From an uncultured Porphyromonas sp. (GTDB taxonomy: Bacteria; Bacteroidota; Bacteroidia; Bacteroidales; Porphyromonadaceae): DNA of 11,074 bases. The position numbers and the translations under genes are program-made. The number at the start of each line of letters is the position of its first letter. The stretch's first letter is position 1. This document shows positions 1 to 4,944 of this stretch, in pieces. Where the stretch lies: NCBI GenBank assembly GCA_947253195.1, contig CAMXXM010000026.1, forward strand, positions 1 to 11,074, given 5' to 3'. The notes under the pieces were generated by a model that saw only the letters and a list, made by a program, of their open reading frames with translations, was not told where the DNA came from and searched no databases.

Positions 1-741
1 GAGCTGGTGGCGATCACCTTCATGCTACTGGGAGCGACGCAGTTCTCGCTCATCCACTTTGCGATCGTCAAGCGGCAGCCGAAGCGCCTTTTTCAGGACA
101 GCGAGCTCCGCTGGTTCCTCTCCTTGGTGCTCATCATGACGACCATTGGTGCCATATGGCTTTGGCACTCGGGTTATTTTGACGTGGGAGATGCATTCCT
201 CAAGAGTCTCTTTGCCGTTACCACCCTCGGGACGACCACTGGTTTTTTCTCCGGCGACTACTCCGTCTGGGGGAGCTTCTTTGCCCTGATCGTGATAGCT
301 TCCATGTTTGTCGCCGGCTGCTCCGGCTCCACTTCAGGAGGTTTGAAAGTGGTCCGCTTCGAGGTGTTGGCAAAGAACCTCAGTAAGGAGCTGGTCCGGC
401 GCGTTCACCCCAATGTCGTCTCCACCATCCGTATGGGTGACACCCCCATCACCGACAAGGTGGTGGTGCAGGTCACCTCATTCTTCTTCGCCTATTCAGC
501 CCTCGCCATCATTGCGACCGGTGTGATCACCGCTGAGGGATACAATCTGACCGACTCCTTCTCCTGCGCAGTCTCCTGCCTCTCCAATTCCGGGGGCGGT
601 CTGGGCGTCTTCGGTCCGCATGGCGGCCTCTCATCGCTAAGCGGCGTAACGCATATTTTCCTCTCGTTGCTGATGGTGATGGGTCGACTGGAGATCTTCA
701 CCGTGCTCTCACTCTTTCACCCCAGCTACTGGCGGAGCTGA
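1..741 (+). CDS. trkH: TrkH-family potassium uptake protein, C-terminal half (5' end outside window)
   Basis: Membrane subunit of a Trk/Ktr-type K+ uptake system. The reading frame is open from base 1 (E-L-V...), so the gene begins before the window and about 246 residues are seen, roughly half of the usual length of the family. Numbered from the first residue, a selectivity-filter loop TTLGTTTGF lies at about 74-82, the conserved GCSGSTSGGLK segment follows at about 106-116, the fourth filter-like loop CLSNSGGGLG is at about 193-202, and the protein ends with GRLEIFTVLSLF and FHPSYWR, the typical TrkH C-terminus. Several hydrophobic segments separate these loops. The usual partner, a TrkA NAD-binding subunit, is not in view. 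Only 35 bases separate its stop from pdxH, so read-through into pdxH is possible. It belongs to the host chromosome and not to the prophage. Family assignment is firm; the ion coupling is known only from the family. Confidence 0.95.
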   Translation, partial: ELVAITFMLLGATQFSLIHFAIVKRQPKRLFQDSELRWFLSLVLIMTTIGAIWLWHSGYFDVGDAFLKSLFAVTTLGTTTGFFSGDYSVWGSFFALIVIASMFVAGCSGSTSGGLKVVRFEVLAKNLSKELVRRVHPNVVSTIRMGDTPITDKVVVQVTSFFFAYSALAIIATGVITAEGYNLTDSFSCAVSCLSNSGGGLGVFGPHGGLSSLSGVTHIFLSLLMVMGRLEIFTVLSLFHPSYWRS

Positions 742-776
742 GAGCCTATCCTAATCTTACATAATACACTAATGCA

Positions 777-1445
777 ATGACAGATACCAATCATAAGAGT
801 GAGGAGATGAATCTCGAGGACATCCGGCGCGACTACAACGTCGGCTCACTCTCGCACAGCGACATGACGGAGGACCCACTTGACAAGTGTCGCGAGTGGC
901 TTGAGGATGCCCTTAGGCTCAACGTGATAGAGCCGACAGCCCTGATCGTCAGCACGGCTACTCTCGACGGTCAGCCCTGTACCCGCACGGTACTGCTGAA
1001 GGAGATCTCTGAAGATGGGAAGTTTATCTTCTACTCCAATTACGAGAGCCGAAAGGGGCACCAGATCGACCTCAACCCCAAGGTGAGCCTCACCCTCCTC
1101 TGGCACCAGCTTCAGCGCCAGATCCATATCGAGGGCATCTGTCAGCATGTCGCCCCGGAAGTGTCGGATGCCTACTTTGCCAAGCGCCCCTACAAGAGTC
1201 AGGTCGGTGCTCGGATCTCGCCACAGAGCCACCCGATCCCCAATCGGATGTTCATCGTGACCGAGTTTGCCAAAGAGGCGCTCAAGGTGGGGGTAAAGGT
1301 ACCCCGCCCCAAGAGCTGGGGAGGCTTTGAGGTGACACCTCACCGGATCGAGTTTTGGCAGGGACGACCCAGCCGCCTGCATGACCGCTTCCTCTACCTC
1401 CTGCAGGAGGATGGCAGCTGGTCCCTTACGCGAATTGCCCCGTAA
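777..1445 (+). CDS. pdxH: Pyridoxamine 5'-phosphate oxidase (PdxH)
   Basis: FMN-dependent oxidase that converts pyridoxine or pyridoxamine 5'-phosphate to pyridoxal 5'-phosphate, the last step of vitamin B6 synthesis and salvage; cytoplasmic dimer in the family. The 222 residues cover the whole family length. Visible signatures are RTVLLK (70-75) and SRKGHQI (91-97) of the FMN/phosphate-binding part, WHQLQRQ (109-115), RPYKSQVGARISPQS (137-151), SWGGF (180-184), and the C-terminal EFWQGRPSRLHDRF with final R-I-A-P, all close to the E. coli enzyme. The ATG at 777 is the first in frame; an internal ATG at 807 gives MNLEDIRRDY, which lines up with the normal family N-terminus and directly follows GAGGAG, so it is a real alternative start. 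No promoter of the TAnnTTTG type was seen in the 35-base gap after trkH. Confidence 0.97.
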   Translation: MTDTNHKSEEMNLEDIRRDYNVGSLSHSDMTEDPLDKCREWLEDALRLNVIEPTALIVSTATLDGQPCTRTVLLKEISEDGKFIFYSNYESRKGHQIDLNPKVSLTLLWHQLQRQIHIEGICQHVAPEVSDAYFAKRPYKSQVGARISPQSHPIPNRMFIVTEFAKEALKVGVKVPRPKSWGGFEVTPHRIEFWQGRPSRLHDRFLYLLQEDGSWSLTRIAP

Positions 1446-1470
1446 GGATTGAGACAATAAAAAAAATAAC

Positions 1471-1501
1471 TTGCGAATCAAGCAAAATAGGCTTACATTT
1501 G
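1471..1501 (+). promoter_or_regulatory. Bacteroidetes-type promoter for the downstream small RNA
   Basis: TTG at 1471-1473 (-33 element) is followed after 20 bases by TACATTTG at 1494-1501 (-7 element, consensus TAnnTTTG). Transcription should start near 1508. No long reading frame follows on the plus strand before the terminator at 1601-1635, so the promoter most likely serves a non-coding RNA. Confidence 0.75.
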
Positions 1502-1507
1502 CAGTGT

Positions 1508-1636
1508 GTTTTTCATAGTATTAGATTTTAGGTTAATATTAGGACGCAGAGCTGTCGAGAGACAGTTTTCTCCTAAGCCCCTTTAGGGCGACAACACAAG
1601 CCCCCTTGCAGACCCACGTCCGCAAGGGGGTTTTTG
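1508..1636 (+). ncRNA. Probable structured small RNA, unidentified
   Basis: About 129 bases lie between a good phylum-type promoter and an intrinsic terminator, with no convincing reading frame. Three local stems can be drawn: CTGTC/GACAG at 1552-1565 closed by a GAGA (GNRA-type) tetraloop, GCCC/GGGC at 1577-1589, and the terminator stem at 1601-1630. Length, promoter and terminator resemble the stand-alone small RNAs of Bacteroidales such as the Bacteroidales-1 motif or 6S-like RNAs, but I cannot match the sequence to a named family by eye. It lies between pdxH and the tRNA in host DNA. Alternative: an untranslated remnant of a decayed gene. The exact ends are estimates. Confidence 0.55.
1601..1635 (+). 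terminator. Intrinsic terminator of the small RNA
   Basis: CCCCCTTGC (1601-1609) pairs perfectly with GCAAGGGGG (1622-1630) around a 12-base loop and is followed by TTTTT (1631-1635). This ends the transcript from the 1471-1501 promoter ahead of the separate tRNA promoter. Confidence 0.88.
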
Positions 1637-1671
1637 GTGTGTGAGGGGGCGGAAGTGAGCGGAAAAAATCG

Positions 1672-1679
1672 TACCTTTG
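1672..1679 (+). promoter_or_regulatory. -7 box of the tRNA promoter
   Basis: TACCTTTG matches the Bacteroidetes -7 consensus TAnnTTTG exactly and lies 41 bases upstream of the tRNA. No clear TTG -33 element was found at the expected distance, so only half of the promoter is supported. The predicted 5' leader of the tRNA precursor would be about 34 bases. Confidence 0.6.
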
Positions 1680-1720
1680 CGCCAATATCGGTGGTCTTAT
1701 GGATCCGGCACAGCGATATT

Positions 1721-1794
1721 GGTCCTATAGCTCAGTTGGTTAGAGCACCTGACTCATAATCAGGGAGTCCACGGTTCAAGCCCGTGTGGGACCA
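1721..1794 (+). tRNA. tRNA with anticodon CAT (elongator Met, or lysidine-modified Ile2)
   Basis: All four arms fold. The acceptor stem pairs GGTCCTA (1721-1727) with TGGGACC (1787-1793), discriminator A1794. The anticodon stem pairs CCTGA (1748-1752) with TCAGG (1760-1764) around loop CTCATAA, anticodon CAT at 1755-1757. The T arm carries GGTTCAAGCC. The CCA end is not encoded. A CAT anticodon is shared by tRNA-Met and by tRNA-Ile2, which is converted by TilS to read AUA; the C4-G69 and C5-G68 acceptor pairs fit Ile2-type recognition known from E. coli, but this does not settle identity. The gene is intact at the prophage boundary, and its 3' end is the likely bacterial attachment site. Confidence 0.96.
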
Positions 1795-1797
1795 CTG

Positions 1798-1860
1798 AGA
1801 GGAGAATGGTTGTAAGTTGCTGTACTACAGCGGTTACAGACTATTCTCCTCTTCGTTTTT
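1798..1860 (+). terminator. Hairpin after the tRNA: probable tRNA terminator at the attachment region
   Basis: AGAGGAGAAT (1798-1807) pairs perfectly with ATTCTCCTCT (1843-1852), followed by TCG and TTTTT at 1856-1860. The 35-base interior can pair further: TGTAA (1811-1815) with TTACA (1834-1838) and GCTG (1819-1822) with CAGC (1828-1831). It starts four bases after the tRNA and so fits a tRNA terminator. Because it lies exactly where prophage DNA should begin, it may be phage-derived, replacing the host's own terminator. Confidence 0.65.
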
Positions 1861-1935
1861 GTGATACAGGAGGATCGTCCGGGACCGCAAAAAGCCAACA
1901 AAAAGTGCAACATACCGCACCATTTTGTACCAAAA

Positions 1936-1955
1936 CCCCGCAAGGACCCCGCAAG
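1936..1955. repeat. Tandem direct repeat CCCCGCAAG just before the integrase start
   Basis: CCCCGCAAG occurs at 1936-1944 and again at 1947-1955, an 11-base period (about one helical turn), four bases before the chosen integrase ATG. Such helically phased short repeats are seen at integrase arm sites and at operators, but no function is demonstrated here. The rest of 1861-1958 shows no clear TAnnTTTG promoter and no gene. Confidence 0.4.
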
Positions 1956-1958
1956 ACT

Positions 1959-3173
1959 ATGACACTACTATCTATCAGACTTAAGCTCGATGGACGCAAG
2001 TCCTCGACACGTGCAGACGGCACCTCACCAATCGTTATCCACGTCCCACTCGGTAAGTATGGGGTGGACATCCCCACTGACATATCGGTGCGAGCCGATG
2101 AGTGGGATAAGGCTACAGGGATGGCCATAGGTAAGCACGCTAAGCGGATCAACTCCGCCCTCTCCCTGCTCCTCGGTAGCGTGCAACAGACTGCCCTTGA
2201 GCTCCGTGCGAGCGGACGCTGGAGCGAGCTTGACACGCCGACTAAGGTGAGACAGGCACTACAGCGGGGGCAGGCATCTAATACAGCCACAGACGTTGTG
2301 TCGTATATGAGAGCGAGGTCAGAGGGTTGCAAGAGGTATAAGACTAAGGAGTCAATCCTCAGTACAGCCAGCAAGATAGAGCGTTATACAGCGGGGGCAG
2401 ACCTCTCGCTTGACGATGTTACGGTGGGGTGGCTCCGTGGCTTCGAGGGCTGGCTCCTCGGAGAGGAGGGGCTGGCCATTAATACAGTCGGCATCCATAT
2501 GCGCAACCTCCGTGCAGCGATTAACCTTGCCATTGACGAGGAGCTGACAGATGTATATGGATTTAGGCGATACAAGATCCCTAAGCAGGCGACCCGTCAC
2601 CGCAACCTCACGCCTGAGGAGTTTAGGGCGCTGCTCAGCGCCCCCCTCACCGAGGACGAGGAGCAACACAGAGATATATTTTTGCTCGGATTTTTGCTCA
2701 TCGGCATTAATATCGTGGATATGGCAGGTCTCACGGAGATCGACCACGGACGCGTCAATTACCGCCGTGCCAAGACCGGTCGGCTCTACTCCATTAAGGT
2801 GGAGCCCGAGGCGATGGAGATCATAGAGCGGCACCGAGGGGTGACGCACCTGCTGAGAGAGTTTGACAGCTACAAGAGCCACCGCACATATGCGCAGCAC
2901 ATCAATAGGGCCCTCGGACGTATGGGGGGCACTGAGATAGGCAAGCAGGGCAAGCGCACCTATCATCCCCTATACCCCGACCTCACCTACTACTGGTGTC
3001 GCCACACGTGGGCCACTGCGGCTGCCAACATAGGCATCTCGAGGGACACGATTAAGCTCTGTCTCGGACACGGAGCGACTGAGACAATGGACACATATGT
3101 GGAGTATGACCTCCAGCTGGTGGACGAGGCTAATCGCCGAGTGATCGACTGGGTGCTATATGGCAAGAGGTGA
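1959..3173 (+). CDS. int: Prophage tyrosine recombinase (integrase), Bacteroidetes type
   Basis: Site-specific recombinase expected to integrate and excise the prophage at the tRNA. With the ATG at 1959 it has 404 residues, the usual size; the frame is open upstream to an ATG at 1806, but that extension runs through the tRNA hairpin and has no family similarity, while MTLLSIRLKL is a normal start of the Arm DNA-binding domain. Residues 1-85 form the Arm domain, about 105-205 the SAM-like core-binding domain and about 212-404 the catalytic domain. Visible active-site positions are K272 in RAKTGR, R348-H349 in RHTWAT, H371 in LGHG and nucleophile Y380 in TMDTY. The first catalytic Arg is not where expected: the usual TRGMSFVD segment reads LIGINIVD (247-254). 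This variant is remembered from other Bacteroidales integrases, so the protein is probably active. The stop codon lies inside a hairpin. Confidence 0.95.
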   Translation: MTLLSIRLKLDGRKSSTRADGTSPIVIHVPLGKYGVDIPTDISVRADEWDKATGMAIGKHAKRINSALSLLLGSVQQTALELRASGRWSELDTPTKVRQALQRGQASNTATDVVSYMRARSEGCKRYKTKESILSTASKIERYTAGADLSLDDVTVGWLRGFEGWLLGEEGLAINTVGIHMRNLRAAINLAIDEELTDVYGFRRYKIPKQATRHRNLTPEEFRALLSAPLTEDEEQHRDIFLLGFLLIGINIVDMAGLTEIDHGRVNYRRAKTGRLYSIKVEPEAMEIIERHRGVTHLLREFDSYKSHRTYAQHINRALGRMGGTEIGKQGKRTYHPLYPDLTYYWCRHTWATAAANIGISRDTIKLCLGHGATETMDTYVEYDLQLVDEANRRVIDWVLYGKR

Positions 3174-3200
3174 CCACCCGGGTAGGGTGATCACCTCTTG
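3164..3200. terminator. Hairpin between the convergent integrase and phage operon
   Basis: CAAGAGGTGA (3164-3173, including the integrase stop) pairs with TCACCTCTTG (3191-3200); inside it CACCC (3175-3179) pairs with GGGTG (3185-3189) around loop GGGTA, with one C-A mismatch. The 15-pair stem is nearly symmetric and lies between two genes that read toward each other, as expected for a bidirectional terminator. There is no T-run on either side, so factor-independent termination is not certain. Confidence 0.55.
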
Positions 3201-3216
3201 AATGTGTGGCGGGGGC

Positions 3217-3546
3217 TTATCTAACCTCTGCCCAAGAGGAGCCGAGCTCAAGGTGTTGCACGCCGTCTCTTACTTGATCGGCGGTGAGGTATTGCTCGCT
3301 ATCCGGGCAAGTGAGGTCGTACACTACTGCGGCGTACTTTCCACTCACGACCGGCTTGAGGATGGCGTCTCTCTCGGGGAGCACTCCGAGCGCAGCTCTT
3401 GCGCTGTCTGCATCGTCGTACACGACATTATCAATGTAGTTGCAGATCTGCTTTGCGTCTATCAGCCCCTTTGCGGTAAGTGGATAGTTGCCTTGAGTTG
3501 CGAGTGTTGAGGTGGTTACGCCGTCGGTGATGATAATCGTTGCCAT
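3217..3546 (-). CDS. Small acidic phage protein, unknown function
   Basis: 109 residues beginning MATIIITDGV. I recognise no family. It is rich in Asp and Glu (for example VVYDDADSAR at 41-50), has no signal peptide or membrane segment, and seems a compact soluble protein. It is the second gene of a two-gene unit behind promoter P1: its ATG (3544-3546) lies 15 bases after the stop of the 3562-3879 gene, and the unit ends at the hairpin at 3164-3200. Position next to the integrase and downstream of a regulator gene is typical of lysogeny, superinfection-exclusion or anti-defence genes. An acidic DNA mimic or anti-CRISPR is possible but is only inferred from size, charge and place. Confidence 0.7.
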   Translation of the reverse strand: MATIIITDGVTTSTLATQGNYPLTAKGLIDAKQICNYIDNVVYDDADSARAALGVLPERDAILKPVVSGKYAAVVYDLTCPDSEQYLTADQVRDGVQHLELGSSWAEVR

Positions 3547-3561
3547 AATGTTTGCGCCGCT

Positions 3562-3879
3562 TTATAGGGTAAATGTGTGGTTATTTTGCAGAGCTTCGCG
3601 GCACTGATCCATTGTTTCAAAAAAACAATGCCTCGAGTAATCTTGCGCAAGCGTTGCCCTTCCGGATAGCGCATAACCATAAAAGCGCACCATAACGCCA
3701 TCCTCATCAATGCACCTGTAGGCGCAAATTGGGATGTTGTAGTATTGGCGGGCTGTCACTGTCTCATAGATCTCACCTCTGCGAGGGTTGATCTCTTTTT
3801 TCTTACCATCTCTCATCGTGACGGTGAGAGACTTCGTGGTTTCATTTGAGAAACTGTCAGTTAGAATTTCGCGTTGCAT
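3562..3879 (-). CDS. Small phage protein, unknown function (first gene of the P1 unit)
   Basis: 105 residues beginning MQREILTDSF. No family recognised; no membrane segment or signal peptide. The middle (about 18-70) is polar with alternating hydrophobic residues (LTVTMRDGKK, YYNIPICAYR, MVRFYGYAL) and looks like a small beta-rich fold; the C-terminal part (CFFETMDQCREAL) looks helical. The ATG at 3877-3879 is preceded by the A/T-rich TAAAAAATCG block shared with the P2 unit and not by a Shine-Dalgarno sequence. It is transcribed from promoter P1, whose leader is about 65 bases, and is followed closely by the 3217-3546 gene. A frame at 3516-3710 overlapping it is a shadow. Alternative functions include an early control or anti-defence protein. 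Confidence 0.72.
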   Translation of the reverse strand: MQREILTDSFSNETTKSLTVTMRDGKKKEINPRRGEIYETVTARQYYNIPICAYRCIDEDGVMVRFYGYALSGRATLAQDYSRHCFFETMDQCREALQNNHTFTL

Positions 3880-3884
3880 AATGA

Positions 3885-3991
3885 TAAAAAATCGTTTAGG
3901 GTTACACCGCTGAGACCGGGGTTGCGCCCCCTCTTATCTCTTTGGTAATACAAAGGTACTACAAATAGTTGAAACGTCAAAATGTTTTGAC
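3885..3991 (-). promoter_or_regulatory. Promoter-leader module P1 (copy of P2)
   Basis: On the minus strand TTTG (3981-3978) is separated by 19 bases from TACCTTTG (3958-3951), a full Bacteroidetes promoter. Transcription should begin near 3944 and give a leader of about 65 bases. The leader holds GGGG-CGCAA-CCCC and, just upstream of the start codon, CCCTAAACGATTTTTT. Nearly the whole module, from the A/T block to the palindrome behind the -33 element, recurs at 4731-4839. CTTTGTATTACCAAAG (3955-3940) also forms an inverted repeat over the -7 box and start site. The promoter begins at the 3' end of the XRE gene, so this small unit can be expressed apart from the P2 operon. Confidence 0.82.
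3976..3991. promoter_or_regulatory. Palindromic operator over the -33 element of P1
   Basis: GTCAAAATGTTTTGAC has perfect 7-base arms around a 2-base centre and covers the -33 TTTG of P1, so a bound protein should repress it. It lies three bases from the stop codon of the XRE-family gene, the most obvious candidate binder. A similar palindrome occurs at P2. Binding is inferred. Confidence 0.6.
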
Positions 3992-3993
3992 CA

Positions 3994-4227
3994 TCAAAGT
4001 AGGGATTTAACATTTCCAACCTCCCCGGGCGATAGCACTCGGAAGCCGAGCCGGTGCAGGATCTTGGCGAGGGTTACCGAGTTGATCCCCTCGGTGGCAC
4101 CACTGAGATAGGAGTAGAGCGTCTGCCGCTTTACTCCTATCTCGTCTGCGAGCTGGTAGGCGGTGATGCCCTGATGCTCCATCTCTCTAAGGATCTCCTG
4201 CTTGATTGCTTTGTTGTTGATGTCCAT
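3994..4227 (-). CDS. XRE/Cro-CI-family helix-turn-helix regulator
   Basis: 77-residue DNA-binding protein consisting almost only of one helix-turn-helix domain. Residues about 8-62 fit the family: EILREMEHQGITAYQLADEI is followed by the recognition-helix part GVKRQTLYSYLSGA (31-44), and INSVTLAKILHRLGF (48-62) supplies the later helices. It starts 6 bases after the stop of the 4234-4728 gene, so the two form one operon from P2, and it ends three bases before the palindrome that overlaps P1. This suggests autoregulation of P2 and control of P1, comparable to Cro or to the Aca regulators of anti-CRISPR operons; this role is inferred. It lacks the peptidase domain of LexA-like CI repressors, so it is not itself a self-cleaving repressor. 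Confidence 0.9.
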   Translation of the reverse strand: MDINNKAIKQEILREMEHQGITAYQLADEIGVKRQTLYSYLSGATEGINSVTLAKILHRLGFRVLSPGEVGNVKSLL

Positions 4228-4233
4228 ATTAGT

Positions 4234-4728
4234 TTACTCCTCTACGATAGAGAGGTGAGACTCTGATTGGAGATCAAGCCGATCATAGTCATACTGACTA
4301 ATCACCATCTCTATTGTAATAACGTCCGTCGTCTCGGATCCGATAACGCGGGGCCGCATGTTGCTCTTGCCGTCCCAGCCGAAATCGCCATCGATCAACT
4401 CTGCATCGTTATACAGAGTTACGCCACCATAGCGGCTCCACCGCTTAGCGACGAGGATGTCGCCTATCATAATGACACCCTGCCTGGTCTCGTAGTAGCG
4501 TCCGTCCAGGCGTACTCTCAGGGTCTCATCTGCGCTCTGCTCCTCCCAGCCGTACACGTCGAGGATGATCTGTCGGAGCTCCTGCTCCTTATCTGCAGGG
4601 ACTGACCATACCTTATCCTTAGCGTCCCACTTTGCTCCGATCTCCTTGACCCGCTTGATGTAGGTCTTGTTGTAGGGGGTCTCTGCAGATACCTTGTTGT
4701 CGCTCTTGATGATGTTGATAGTAGTCAT
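4234..4728 (-). CDS. HARP-motif-like small phage protein
   Basis: 164 residues beginning MTTINIIKSD. Residues about 17-55 (TPYNKTYIKRVKEIGAKWDA, then KDKVWSVP) resemble the HARP-like motif (Tyr-Asn-Lys...Gly-Ala-Lys-Trp-Asp...Lys-x-Trp) found in SMARCAL1-type annealing helicases and in many small phage or plasmid proteins, where it is thought to bind single-stranded/double-stranded DNA junctions. The rest (about 65-164) is polar with many Asp and Tyr residues and not recognised; there is no ATPase motif. It is the first gene of the P2 operon, its ATG lying 3 bases after the CCCTAAACGATTTTTT leader block, and is followed after 6 bases by the XRE gene. A role in phage DNA replication or recombination is the plain guess; anti-defence cannot be excluded. 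Confidence 0.75.
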   Translation of the reverse strand: MTTINIIKSDNKVSAETPYNKTYIKRVKEIGAKWDAKDKVWSVPADKEQELRQIILDVYGWEEQSADETLRVRLDGRYYETRQGVIMIGDILVAKRWSRYGGVTLYNDAELIDGDFGWDGKSNMRPRVIGSETTDVITIEMVISQYDYDRLDLQSESHLSIVEE

Positions 4729-4730
4729 TG

Positions 4731-4839
4731 TAAAAAATCGTTTAGGGTTATCCTCCGAGGTTTTGGGGTTGCGCCCCCTCTCTCCCTCTTTGGTATGACA
4801 AAGGTACGAAGATTATCCGAAACGTCCAAATATTTTGAC
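4731..4839 (-). promoter_or_regulatory. Promoter-leader module P2 (copy of P1)
   Basis: On the minus strand TTTG (4830-4827), 20 bases, then TACCTTTG (4806-4799) give a full phylum-type promoter for the HARP-like and XRE genes. Start is expected near 4792 with a leader of about 64 bases. Shared with P1 are the GAGGGGGCGCAACCCC hairpin, the block CCCTAAACGATTTTTT upstream of the start codon, the inverted repeat CTTTGTCATACCAAAG (4803-4788) over the start site, and a palindrome over -33. Differences are concentrated between the two conserved leader blocks, so the conserved parts are probably under selection. Confidence 0.82.
4824..4839. promoter_or_regulatory. Palindromic operator over the -33 element of P2
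   Basis: GTCCAAATATTTTGAC matches the P1 palindrome with one arm mismatch (6 of 7 paired positions) and covers the P2 -33 element in the same place. Likely bound by the same protein, perhaps the XRE regulator encoded by this operon. Confidence 0.55.
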
Positions 4840-4850
4840 TACTAATCTCA

Positions 4851-4891
4851 GAAAAAGAGCCCCCGCCAAAGGATGAACCATTGGTGGGGGC
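4851..4891 (-). terminator. Intrinsic terminator of the repeat RNA (P3 unit)
   Basis: On the minus strand GCCCCC-A-CCAA pairs with TTGG-C-GGGGGC (10 pairs, one A-C mismatch) around an 11-base loop (4880-4870), followed by TCTTTTTC. The T-run is present only in the minus direction, so it ends transcription coming from P3 and separates it from P2, which starts about 60 bases further on. Confidence 0.85.
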
Positions 4892-4894
4892 AAG

Positions 4895-4910
4895 CCCTAA
4901 ACGACTTTTC
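4895..4910 (-). promoter_or_regulatory. Segment of P3 RNA complementary to the P1 and P2 leaders
   Basis: The minus strand here reads GAAAAGTCGTTTAGGG. It can pair without a gap over 16 positions (14 Watson-Crick, 2 G-U) with CCCTAAACGATTTTTT, found at 3901-3886 and 4747-4732 directly upstream of the start codons of the P1 and P2 units. Pairing would cover the translation start regions of both mRNAs. It may instead be a decayed inverted copy of the leader. Confidence 0.5.
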
Positions 4911-4944
4911 GCAACGACGTTAGCGGTATCTATCAAAAGACATG

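Noticed and set aside
846..1481. Long minus-strand frame opposite pdxH
   Set aside because: Shadow of a GC-rich gene; pdxH is certain on the other strand.
1806..1958. N-terminal extension of the integrase from an ATG at 1806
   Set aside because: The extra 51 residues cover the post-tRNA hairpin and have no family similarity; MTLLSIRLKL at 1959 is the normal start.
3516..3710. Minus-strand frame of 64 codons between the two small genes
   Set aside because: It overlaps the 3562-3879 gene and the next start in another frame and has no leader of its own.
3970..3978. GTTTCAACT in the P1 promoter (minus strand) equal to the first nine bases of the repeats
   Set aside because: Nine bases only, in the opposite strand relation and absent from P2; most likely chance.
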